From a virus, in the IMG/VR virus record IMGVR_UViG_3300025781_000086, positions 1 through 22,109 of that record: a stretch of DNA of 22,109 bases; one strand, 5' to 3'. The notes under the pieces were generated by a model. That model worked only from the letters and a program-made list of their open reading frames with translations. It searched no databases and was not told the DNA's origin. A program made the translations under genes and the position numbers. Each line of letters opens with the position of its first letter. Position 1 is the first letter of the stretch. Below, in pieces: positions 1-6,332 of the stretch.

Positions 1-1
1 C

Positions 2-250
2 ATCTGTCTTGTCCATGACAGGTACGGAGAAATGCTGCGCTGCATCTTTGGTAGTTGGCTGGAAGCAGTGGATGCCTTCCATGTACACGCGATTTCGTCC
101 TGCGCGGAGATCAGCGCCGCCGTCACTCTCTACGGTGATGTACATGCCATCCTTGTCGCGCTTGAGATTGTCCAGCAAGAGGAACGAACGATCCTTAATA
201 GTAGCCCCGCCGCGGGTCCAACCCGAGCTAATGCGCACAAACTGTTCCAT
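2..250 (-). CDS. Partial hypothetical protein, C-terminus off the left edge
   Basis: I do not recognise this protein. An open frame starts at the ATG at 250 and runs without a stop for 83 codons to the left edge, so the C-terminus is missing. The start is supported by a Shine-Dalgarno GGAG about 7 bases upstream and by a strong sigma70-like promoter at 284-311. The visible part begins MEQFVRISSGWTRGG and is rich in charged residues and glycine (DGGADLRAGR), with one Cys in GIHCFQP. No signal peptide or membrane segment is visible. It has its own promoter after a gap of about 135 bases, so it is probably a separate unit from the uvsY operon and may be expressed early. Existence is well supported; function is unknown. 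Confidence 0.7.
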   Translation of the reverse strand, partial: MEQFVRISSGWTRGGATIKDRSFLLLDNLKRDKDGMYITVESDGGADLRAGRNRVYMEGIHCFQPTTKDAAQHFSVPVMDKTD

Positions 251-283
251 TGGAATCTCCGTAGCTGTTGCTCTGTTATGTGC

Positions 284-311
284 ATATTAGCACAGTGCCA
301 CAGGCTGTCAA
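284..311 (-). promoter_or_regulatory. Sigma70-like promoter with extended -10
   Basis: On the minus strand there is an exact -35 TTGACA (306-311), a 16-base spacer, and TAATAT (284-289) preceded by TG one base upstream, which makes an extended -10. The inferred start near 277 leaves a leader of roughly 27 bases that contains the GGAG ribosome site of the gene starting at 250. This is the best host-type promoter in the window. Confidence 0.65.
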
Positions 312-385
312 CCACTGATTTTCCAAAATATACCTTTGAAATCATTGGCAAAAATAGCGAAAAAACCGTCAAAATTCCAGCAGAT

Positions 386-850
386 TTAGCCCCTAGTGTC
401 CAAGTGAGCGTCTTCCATGCCCTGGATTCGCAAGCGCACGATGTTGCTGATCTGAAACTGTTTGACGTCTAAACCTTTGATCAGTGCAAGATATTTGTTA
501 CGCACCAGCGCAACTTCGTTGATCAGAGTAGCCATTGTTACCACGTCATCCTCACCATCAATGTATTTTTCTATGGCGCGATCCGTCAATTCCCGCTGGT
601 ATCTTTCCAGATATCTGCGATAGTGATCGCTGCGTATCTTGTCATACTTGATATTGAGATGCTTGAGTATGGCTTCTAACTCTTGTAGTTGGCCAAAGCG
701 ATAGGCCATGATACCGCTGAGTTCTTGTGCAGCACGCTCTATGCCTCCAACGATCTTGGCTTCAACCCAAGCAGTTTCAAGTTGTTTTTGAAAGTAGTCG
801 ATGGCATCAGGCAACTGGCCAATGTCATCGACTATCCTGTTATACCACAT
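386..850 (-). CDS. uvsY: UvsY-like recombination mediator
   Basis: Probable counterpart of T4 UvsY, the mediator that loads UvsX onto gp32-coated single-stranded DNA. It is 154 aa (T4 UvsY is 137), almost entirely helical and charged, with no Cys. The C-terminal third resembles UvsY by eye: a hydrophobic helix (NKYLALIKGLDVKQF) followed by QISNIVRLRIQGMEDA, comparable to T4 SRGFAIKHIQDMRAFEAG; an acidic stretch (IDGEDD) also lies in a similar place. Position supports the call, since uvsX lies three genes upstream in the same operon. The start ATG directly abuts the TAA of the 69-aa gene, so translation is probably coupled. A terminase-like or other small helical protein is not excluded. Confidence 0.6.
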   Translation of the reverse strand: MWYNRIVDDIGQLPDAIDYFQKQLETAWVEAKIVGGIERAAQELSGIMAYRFGQLQELEAILKHLNIKYDKIRSDHYRRYLERYQRELTDRAIEKYIDGEDDVVTMATLINEVALVRNKYLALIKGLDVKQFQISNIVRLRIQGMEDAHLDTRG

Positions 851-1060
851 TTAGATACCGAACTTGTTGTAAAGTTCCCACAGTTTCCAATCAAGCCTTT
901 GGAGATATTGAAGCATAGCAAATTGCACTTCAAGCTGAGCTATAGCGATGTCCTTTGCTTCGCGAGAAGCTATGGCATCTTCAACTTTCTTCTGCAGCTG
1001 CTCGATGAATATATCGCCTTGGATTGAAACAGAGTCAGTGACTCCTGGCATTGTCATCAC
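851..1060 (-). CDS. Small hypothetical protein (69 aa)
   Basis: I do not recognise this gene. It is a 69-aa, mostly helical protein with a likely coiled-coil middle (roughly residues 17-55, IFIEQLQKKVEDAIASREAK onward) and an aromatic C-terminus (LDWKLWELYNKF). It overlaps the upstream 82-aa gene by four bases (ATGA) and its stop abuts the uvsY start, so it belongs to the uvsX-uvsY operon. Met1, Met2 and Met4 are all possible starts; the four-base overlap favours Met1. The tight packing argues that it is real. A role in recombination or replication is inferred from location only. Confidence 0.6.
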   Translation of the reverse strand: MMTMPGVTDSVSIQGDIFIEQLQKKVEDAIASREAKDIAIAQLEVQFAMLQYLQRLDWKLWELYNKFGI

Positions 1061-1305
1061 TCGTCCTCGTATTCTAGATCATCGTCGTAGTCGTCATAAC
1101 CACCCGACTCACCAGTGTACTGTGCTTCAATGGCGCTGTCAAGGTGCTCATCTTCGCCGTGAATGGCTTCAAAGTCATCCCTGTCCATGCCCTTGTCAGC
1201 AAATATGTTGACCAACTTACGAGCCATGTCTTCTCGTTTGTTGTTGGGAAGCAGTTCACTCACCACTTCCCAAACTTCTAGCAATAGGCTAGCACTTGCA
1301 TTCAT
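1057..1305 (-). CDS. Small acidic hypothetical protein (82 aa)
   Basis: I do not recognise this gene. The first 45 or so residues look helical (LLLEVWEVVSELLPNNKRED, then ARKLVNIFADKGMDRDDFEA). The C-terminal third is strongly acidic and tyrosine-rich (GGYDDYDDDLEYEDE), like the acidic tails of proteins that contact ssDNA-binding or DNA-mimicking partners. The start lies 3 bases after the uvsX stop, with a GGAGG Shine-Dalgarno inside the uvsX end, and the gene overlaps the next one by four bases. Operon position between uvsX and uvsY suggests a recombination accessory role, which is inference. Confidence 0.65.
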   Translation of the reverse strand: MNASASLLLEVWEVVSELLPNNKREDMARKLVNIFADKGMDRDDFEAIHGEDEHLDSAIEAQYTGESGGYDDYDDDLEYEDE

Positions 1306-1308
1306 CTA

Positions 1309-2397
1309 TCAATCCTCCGATGCAGCAATCTCTGTGTCGTCGCCATCTGTGTCGGATAGATCCTGAGCAAGCACAACCTTGCTCTCGTCCCATTCAGTCA
1401 TGATGAGATCCAACAGCTCATTAGTGACGCCAGACCGGAAGTACTTATGTTCCTTGCCAGTTTTGTCAGTGTACTTGAGCTTGTTACCATCCTTGACCAA
1501 CACGCCCTTCTTTTCAAAGAGATCGATGAGACCACTGTATTCATCCATGCCAGTGTCCCAGGGAATCTTGATCTCAACTGATTCAAACGGCTTGTTATAG
1601 CGCGTCTTCATGATCTTACAAGCTGCACGGATACCACGCACGTCAGAGGTCTTCTTGCCTTCCTCATCTTCTTTTAGTTTGAGCTTGCGCATAGCAACAA
1701 CGATAGATGAAGCATAGATAAAGCCCTGTCCACCTGAGATCTTGTCGTCTGGATCAAACATGTCTTGGCTGGCATAGGTATGATTGGTCACGACCAATCC
1801 CACATCATATTCACCAAACATGTTGACTGTGTTACGAACCAAGGATGCCAAAGCCTTTGGCTTACGGCCCATGTCGCCTTTCATCTCGCCAGCTTCAAAC
1901 TGGTTGACGTCTGTGGGAGTCAGCAACATGCCCAATGAATCCAACACGAACAAGATCTTTGGACGATTTTCTGGATCTTCTTTATCAAACCTGGCCTTGT
2001 AGTCCTTCATGAAGTCACTCATCAAGCGAGCAACGTCATCGATCATGGCCATGTTGACCTTGAGCAGCTTGTCTTCGCTTGTATCTACGCCAAGAGGTTG
2101 CAGCCACTTCTCGTCAAGGGCATTTTCAGTATCGATCAAGATCGGGAACACGCCGTTCTTCTGCGCATTACGTATGATGTTACCGCTGCAGATGTAGCTT
2201 TTGCCTGAGCCAGATTGGCCAGCAAACATGGTAACCTTGCCCAGCGGGATGCCTCGCTTGAAGTCGCCGCTGATAGCGTAATTTAATGCATAGTTACCGC
2301 TGTGGATCCAAGTCTTTGGATCGTGGAATCCCACACTGAGGCTTGGGATAGCTTTGGTGATGTCCTTACGGAATTTTGATAGATCATATGGTTTCAT
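1309..2397 (-). CDS. uvsX: UvsX, RecA-like recombinase
   Basis: ATP-dependent strand-exchange recombinase of the RecA/UvsX family, acting in recombination-dependent replication and repair with gp32 and UvsY. The 362-aa length is near the family norm. The N-terminus contains AIPSLSVGFHDPKTWIHSGN and ALNYAISGDF, typical of the UvsX entry region. Walker A is GQSGSGKS at residues 60-67, Walker B is around KILFVLDSLGML, and VVTNHTYASQ corresponds to the DNA-binding loop region. The C-terminus is acidic and Asp-rich (DLSDTDGDDTEIAASED). Unlike T4 UvsX (GPSKSFKS), the P-loop here is canonical. The start has an AGGAGA ribosome site. The gene lies 69 bases downstream of gp32 and upstream of the two small genes and uvsY. 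Confidence 0.93.
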   Translation of the reverse strand: MKPYDLSKFRKDITKAIPSLSVGFHDPKTWIHSGNYALNYAISGDFKRGIPLGKVTMFAGQSGSGKSYICSGNIIRNAQKNGVFPILIDTENALDEKWLQPLGVDTSEDKLLKVNMAMIDDVARLMSDFMKDYKARFDKEDPENRPKILFVLDSLGMLLTPTDVNQFEAGEMKGDMGRKPKALASLVRNTVNMFGEYDVGLVVTNHTYASQDMFDPDDKISGGQGFIYASSIVVAMRKLKLKEDEEGKKTSDVRGIRAACKIMKTRYNKPFESVEIKIPWDTGMDEYSGLIDLFEKKGVLVKDGNKLKYTDKTGKEHKYFRSGVTNELLDLIMTEWDESKVVLAQDLSDTDGDDTEIAASED

Positions 2398-2423
2398 GAG
2401 ATTCTCCTGTGAGCGCTAGAGCA

Positions 2424-2449
2424 GACGGGATTGATTGCTCAACCCCGCC
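2424..2449 (-). promoter_or_regulatory. RNA hairpin with GCAA loop between gp32 and uvsX
   Basis: In minus-strand RNA, GGCGGGGUUGA and UCAAUCCCGUC form an 11-bp stem closed by a GCAA (GNRA-type) tetraloop. Two of the pairs are G-U wobbles, so only the minus-strand transcript can form the full stem. No U-tract follows, so a classical terminator is unlikely; a processing, stability or translation element in the gp32-uvsX spacer is more plausible. The uvsX AGGAGA ribosome site lies about 20 bases downstream. Confidence 0.5.
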
Positions 2450-2466
2450 TTGCTAACTGTGTGATT

Positions 2467-3510
2467 TTAGGACTGTCCGCCCATCTTGCGAGCACGGATA
2501 GCTGCCAAGATGTCGTCTGGTGAACTCATCTTTGGTTTATCAAGTGCGGGTGCTGCCTTTGGAGCATCTGGAGTGAATGGCACGTCGTCATCAGCTGGTG
2601 CTGCCTTAGGAGCAGCACGTTCCATGATGCTAGCCGCTGTAACTGGTTTTGTCACAGGTGCTGCAGGAGCAGCTGCTGCATCATCGCTGTTGCCAGCAAA
2701 CGCATCCATGCGCATGCCGTTTGGACGATAGAACTGCCCCCAACGATCTGCATCATAGAGATCCTCGTTCACTGACGCTTCAAACATCTCCATGATTGCT
2801 GCGAGATGAGCATCATCTGGCTTCTTTGGAAGGAAGCTGTTGAGCGTGAACAGGCCGTTCTTTTCAATAGCACTCATCTCATCCTCACTGAGTGCACGTT
2901 CCTTCATAGACCAAGATGAGCTGCTATAATTGGCATAGCCACCTTTAGTTGTCTTGCTAAGGTAAAAATCACGTCCATGTGCGTAATCAGTAGGGCTATT
3001 CTCAAGGTCCTGACGCATAAGGATTGCCTTAATAGCATCAAACACGCTAGGATTGATGATAAATCTCCGGATTGGATTTTCCGGTGTTTGATCATCCTTG
3101 TTAGGATTCTGCGTGACAAAACCCTGGAACACATAGCTCTTCTTCCGCCAGTACTTGCGAGCCATATCTTCCAAAGTAGGATCCTTCCACCATGGACGTG
3201 TTTCGGCTGCGATGGGGCAGCTGCCTGGCTTCCACATGTCCATGCAAGGAACTTGCACTTCAACTGGACGAGCATCATTTTGCCCCTTGACTCCAGGGAA
3301 TGGAATCTTGATGATGAGTCGTTCCACCCAGAAGAAGTCGTTGGTGTCGTCGCCGTCCGGGAGAAACCTGAGAGTGGCAGTGGAGCCCTCTGGGTTGTTC
3401 CAGAATGGATAGATTGAGTTATCGCCGGTAAATGCGCCGCCCTTGGAGCGGTCTTTGCGAGCCTGTTGCTCGAGTAGCTTAGCTTGGATAGCTTTAAGAT
3501 CTAATCCCAT
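2467..3510 (-). CDS. gp32: gp32 single-stranded DNA-binding protein
   Basis: ssDNA-binding protein of replication, recombination and repair, the T4 gp32 family. At 347 aa it is somewhat longer than T4 gp32 (301). A basic N-terminus (KLLEQQARKDRSKGG) precedes the core motif GSTATLRFLPDGDD, equivalent to T4 QAVIRFLPSKND. The core contains PCMDMWKPGSCPIAAETRPWW (Cys89, Cys98), then RKKSYVFQGFV and RRFIINPSVFDAIKAI, which parallel the T4 core. The C-terminus is Ala/Pro/Asp-rich, as expected for the protein-interaction tail. The T4 zinc site uses one His and three Cys, but here only two Cys of the motif are present, so zinc binding is doubtful. An AGGAGG ribosome site lies 9 bases before the ATG, with a structured leader upstream. 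Confidence 0.92.
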   Translation of the reverse strand: MGLDLKAIQAKLLEQQARKDRSKGGAFTGDNSIYPFWNNPEGSTATLRFLPDGDDTNDFFWVERLIIKIPFPGVKGQNDARPVEVQVPCMDMWKPGSCPIAAETRPWWKDPTLEDMARKYWRKKSYVFQGFVTQNPNKDDQTPENPIRRFIINPSVFDAIKAILMRQDLENSPTDYAHGRDFYLSKTTKGGYANYSSSSWSMKERALSEDEMSAIEKNGLFTLNSFLPKKPDDAHLAAIMEMFEASVNEDLYDADRWGQFYRPNGMRMDAFAGNSDDAAAAPAAPVTKPVTAASIMERAAPKAAPADDDVPFTPDAPKAAPALDKPKMSSPDDILAAIRARKMGGQS

Positions 3511-3561
3511 GATAATGTGCCTCCTATGTGTGCTTTCATGTGCCTAATTGTGCTATAGACA

Positions 3562-3584
3562 GCTAGCAACGTGATATTGCTAAC
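3562..3584 (-). promoter_or_regulatory. Hairpin in the gp32 leader
   Basis: Minus-strand RNA forms an 8-bp stem, GUUAGCAA with UUGCUAGC, around a 7-base loop UAUCACG. One pair is G-U, so the stem is specific to this strand. The 3' arm can alternatively pair with UAUAGCA a few bases downstream (around 3549-3556), giving two mutually exclusive folds. It lies about 37 bases upstream of the gp32 ribosome site. T4 gp32 mRNA carries a leader pseudoknot used for autoregulation, so this may be an analogous operator; no pseudoknot was proven here. Confidence 0.45.
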
Positions 3585-3588
3585 TGAC

Positions 3589-3616
3589 AGTGTATTTATG
3601 CCGCAAGCTTTGTCAA
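3589..3616 (-). promoter_or_regulatory. gp32 promoter: late-type CATAAATA plus sigma70-like -35
   Basis: The minus strand carries GGCATAAATAC (CATAAATA at 3593-3600), matching the T4-like late-promoter core and identical over GGCATAAATAC to the site before gp19. The same stretch has an exact TTGACA (3611-3616) with TACACT (3589-3594) 16 bases later, so a sigma70-type start could overlap the late one. Either would give a leader of about 75 bases before gp32. Confidence 0.5.
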
Positions 3617-3635
3617 GAGTCAATATAGGAGAGGA

Positions 3636-4667
3636 TTAAACCAGGCCGGCAAGCTCTTCCAAACGCAGGATTTCCAAATCCATAGAGTCGTCTTGGGGTT
3701 CTGGTGCTGATATCTGGTAACCATTGCTGATAAGATATCTTGCTGCAGCTTCCAGCGAACTCATCGCATCGCTATTATCCTGCTGGCAGCCGCATGTCTC
3801 AGCTAGCCTGTTGCGCAGATCTATCACCTGCTCAGCCGGACTTGACATGGTCCTATTGGCCAGATTAGCAATGCCAGTGGCATAACCCTTGCTTCCGCTG
3901 AGTCGCTTGCTTTCCTTAGCCAGCTGTTCCAAAGCTTTCTTAACGTGCAAGCTCATGTCATCGTGTTTGCCACGCATGAGCTTGTTGGCTTTCTTGAGCT
4001 TGATGTAATCTTCGCTCATCTTTAGGATAGCCTTGGCTGTCTGATCGTTGAAACGACCTTCGTTGGCTAGATGCCGTGCCATAGCCCTTGCACCAGCTAT
4101 GTGCGGATGCGGATAGTTAAAGCGTTCACCCAGCTTGGTTTCAATGAAGATGTTCTTGATATGGCGCCAACGGCTGCCCTTCTTTTCCTCGTTGACAGGA
4201 TCAGTGTGGCGTATGATCAGCTTGCTGTTACCAATCTGCTGGTAGCTGCTCTTGGTGCTACCATATGGCTTGCTGATGTCTCGGCTTTCTTGTATGTTGT
4301 TCACAGCGTCCTCTCGGGGATCAATGTCATGATCAAACTTGTACCAGTTGACGCTGAGATTCTCACGATCGCCGATATTATTCTGCAGGCTGTCCTTGAT
4401 CTTGACCACCGTGTTGAAATCTTGATCATCAGCTAGATCGGGCGTCTTAATGTCCATATGGCTGTTTGTATCCTCATCATGCAAACTGATAAGGATGTTG
4501 AAACTGTCTAGGTTTGGATCATGGCTAGGTATGGTTGCAAAGAAGCGAGTAGCTTCATGCGGATCCATGGTCTTGTCGCCACCTTTGTCAAACATCTGCA
4601 AGCGATATCCTCTGCCTCGCAGTATGCCAAAGATCTTGTCGCCTATGATGTCCCAGTTGTGATTCAT
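3636..4667 (-). CDS. Hypothetical protein (343 aa) between gp17 and gp32
   Basis: I do not recognise this protein. It is soluble, highly charged and has no membrane segment. The N-terminal half (residues 1 to about 180) looks like an alpha/beta domain (GILRGRGYRLQMFDKGG, FNILISLHDED, SKLIIRHTDP). The second half is helical and includes NYPHPHIAGARAMARHLANE followed by a Lys-rich helical stretch (AILKMSEDYIKLKKANKLMR). The C-terminus has a single CGC pair and ends in LEILRLEELAGLV. The start has no Shine-Dalgarno, but a CTAAATA late-promoter-like motif lies 7 bases upstream. It sits 15 bases after the gp17 start-to-stop boundary, with its own spacer before gp32. Location suggests a late function such as head assembly, which is inference. 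Confidence 0.7.
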   Translation of the reverse strand: MNHNWDIIGDKIFGILRGRGYRLQMFDKGGDKTMDPHEATRFFATIPSHDPNLDSFNILISLHDEDTNSHMDIKTPDLADDQDFNTVVKIKDSLQNNIGDRENLSVNWYKFDHDIDPREDAVNNIQESRDISKPYGSTKSSYQQIGNSKLIIRHTDPVNEEKKGSRWRHIKNIFIETKLGERFNYPHPHIAGARAMARHLANEGRFNDQTAKAILKMSEDYIKLKKANKLMRGKHDDMSLHVKKALEQLAKESKRLSGSKGYATGIANLANRTMSSPAEQVIDLRNRLAETCGCQQDNSDAMSSLEAAARYLISNGYQISAPEPQDDSMDLEILRLEELAGLV

Positions 4668-4674
4668 GATGCTA

Positions 4675-4681
4675 TATTTAG
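4675..4681 (-). promoter_or_regulatory. Late-promoter-like CTAAATA just before the 343-aa gene
   Basis: The minus strand reads CTAAATA followed by 7 bases and then the ATG at 4667. If used as in T4, transcription would start about 2 bases before the start codon, giving an essentially leaderless message. This fits the absence of a Shine-Dalgarno sequence. Confidence 0.4.
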
Positions 4682-4682
4682 T

Positions 4683-6269
4683 TTAATATCCAAAGCTGAT
4701 TGGCATGGGTTCGTCTATTTGCTCAATGAATTCGTCTTTCATGAGGTTACCTATGCTTTCATCCCAGCGAGTGACCATCTGCATCATGCGCACACACAAT
4801 ATAGTAGCCATCACAGCATCATCATTTTCGCCAGTCTTGCCTTCAAAACTGTTACCTTTAGCAACAAAGAACTTTAGCTGACGTACCAGTGTCTTGCTGC
4901 GCAACCCTAGCTTGTTGCTTTCTATCAGGCTCTTCATCTTGGTACATGCCATAGCCTTGCTGCGCACGTTGGTGTTTAAGCCTCTGCGCAATCTCGACAC
5001 GCCCTTGACCTTGGGTTCGTGCAGCCAGATTGCATTGAAGCTTTCTTCGCCCATCTCATCTATGGTTACTATTGCAGCTTCACCCCAGCTGTTGTTTTCC
5101 AAAGTGAAATATATCTCTGGTTCGCCCCGCTGTTCGCTGTTCTTGCGCATCTCGCTGTGTATGAAGTTGATGATGCTCTGCATGGTCTTGACCTGCTGAG
5201 GTATGCTGGTGCGATTGTGAGTCCACTCTGCTACCTGCACCATGTCTGGCAAGCTGAACACTTGTATGCAGCTGAAATCCTTGCCCACACCAGCACTGGG
5301 ATCCAATGCTACCAGATATGTCTTATTGGGCTTTATCTGTTCATACCATCGTGTTTGGCCAGTCTTGTAAAGTGGTTCAACGCCCTGCAGTTGTAACAGC
5401 GTGGCTGCATTTATCAAGGTCTCGTCAGCGGTTATGAATTCGCAGCCATATTCGCGGCGGAAGCGATCTATGCTGATCTTAGCACGTTCTCTGTCTGCCC
5501 AAACTTCGTCTCGACCTGGAACTTCGCTATAGTGTGCAGTGAATGCTGCGAACCCGTTTACTCCAAGCCCATCTGGTGTGTCGTTGCCATAATCATCAAC
5601 AGTCTTGTTAGCACCAAACCATATCTCGGCAAACTTATCTTCATCGCTGTTTGGTGTGCTGGTGATGATACACTTACCACCAGTTGCTAGAGTAGGACTC
5701 ATAGCAGTCCAAAATTCTTCTGCGATACGCGGCTTCACGAACGCAAACTCATCCAAATACAGTAGCGAGATACTCATGCCGCGTCCGCTATCTGGTGTAG
5801 TTGTAGTAGCTTTGATGCGAGAACCGTTATCAAACTTGATGTCTTGCACGTTGTAAGTAGCCACGCCTGCACGCAACCAATCTGGCAATTCTTCGTAGGC
5901 AAACTTCACGCGATCCATGATTTCATTAGCAGCACGGAACTTGTTAGCAGCAATAAGCACTGTAACATCATCGTTGAACATGGCATACCACAGGAGATAA
6001 CCTGCTGCAGTGGTCGTCTTGCCGCTTTGACGAGGTAGCAGTGCTACTACCGAAGTGTTCTTCCAATAGCAGTGAACCAAACGCTTTTGATATTCGTATG
6101 CTTCAAAAGGCATGCGACCTTTCGTTGGATGTTGTATCTTCATGTAATTTTCCATGAAGTACAATGGATCCTTAGCACAGCGTGCTATCTCTCGTATCTG
6201 GTGAGCTGTGTATGCAGTCTTCTTGTTAGCCTGCTTTACCAGCTGGAAATCTATGTCAGTTTTTGCCAT
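4683..6269 (-). CDS. gp17: gp17 terminase large subunit (packaging ATPase/nuclease)
   Basis: DNA-packaging motor and headful nuclease of T4-like phages, acting at the portal with gp16. At 528 aa it is shorter than T4 gp17 (610). The ATPase domain has a Q-type entry (EAYEYQKRL near residue 57), Walker A LLPRQSGKT at 77-85, Walker B LLYLDE at 169-174, and coupling motif TSTPNSDED near 203-211. The RNase H-like nuclease domain shows ALDPSAGVGKD (Asp323), TLENNSWGE (Glu391) and ENDDAVMATI (Asp483/484), the expected acidic triad. The Shine-Dalgarno is weak (GAG about 7 bases upstream). The gene follows a terminator-like hairpin and precedes the 343-aa unknown. All catalytic positions I looked for are present. 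Confidence 0.95.
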   Translation of the reverse strand: MAKTDIDFQLVKQANKKTAYTAHQIREIARCAKDPLYFMENYMKIQHPTKGRMPFEAYEYQKRLVHCYWKNTSVVALLPRQSGKTTTAAGYLLWYAMFNDDVTVLIAANKFRAANEIMDRVKFAYEELPDWLRAGVATYNVQDIKFDNGSRIKATTTTPDSGRGMSISLLYLDEFAFVKPRIAEEFWTAMSPTLATGGKCIITSTPNSDEDKFAEIWFGANKTVDDYGNDTPDGLGVNGFAAFTAHYSEVPGRDEVWADRERAKISIDRFRREYGCEFITADETLINAATLLQLQGVEPLYKTGQTRWYEQIKPNKTYLVALDPSAGVGKDFSCIQVFSLPDMVQVAEWTHNRTSIPQQVKTMQSIINFIHSEMRKNSEQRGEPEIYFTLENNSWGEAAIVTIDEMGEESFNAIWLHEPKVKGVSRLRRGLNTNVRSKAMACTKMKSLIESNKLGLRSKTLVRQLKFFVAKGNSFEGKTGENDDAVMATILCVRMMQMVTRWDESIGNLMKDEFIEQIDEPMPISFGY

Positions 6270-6283
6270 GTTTCACTCAAGCA

Positions 6284-6306
6284 AACAGCGGCATTATGCC
6301 GCTGTT
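6284..6306 (-). terminator. Hairpin terminator between the 463-aa gene and gp17
   Basis: A perfect 10-bp inverted repeat (AACAGCGGCA / TGCCGCTGTT) with a 3-base loop lies 27 bases past the stop of the 463-aa gene. In the minus direction the 3' arm ends in CUGUU and runs into UGCUUG, so the U-tract is weak. It may reduce read-through into gp17 rather than stop it. Confidence 0.55.
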
Positions 6307-6332
6307 ACTTATGGTTATTTTTGATAAACCGC

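Noticed and set aside
32-472. Plus-strand open frame of 146 codons at the left edge
   Set aside because: It crosses the start of the leftward partial gene, its promoter and the uvsY end; the minus-strand features explain the region better.
2977-3417. Plus-strand open frame antisense to gp32
   Set aside because: gp32 is unambiguous on the minus strand; this is a shadow frame.
5019-5396. Plus-strand open frame antisense to gp17, and another at 6072-6497
   Set aside because: They are antisense to gp17 or straddle the gp17 / 463-aa boundary across a terminator hairpin, and have no recognisable domain.
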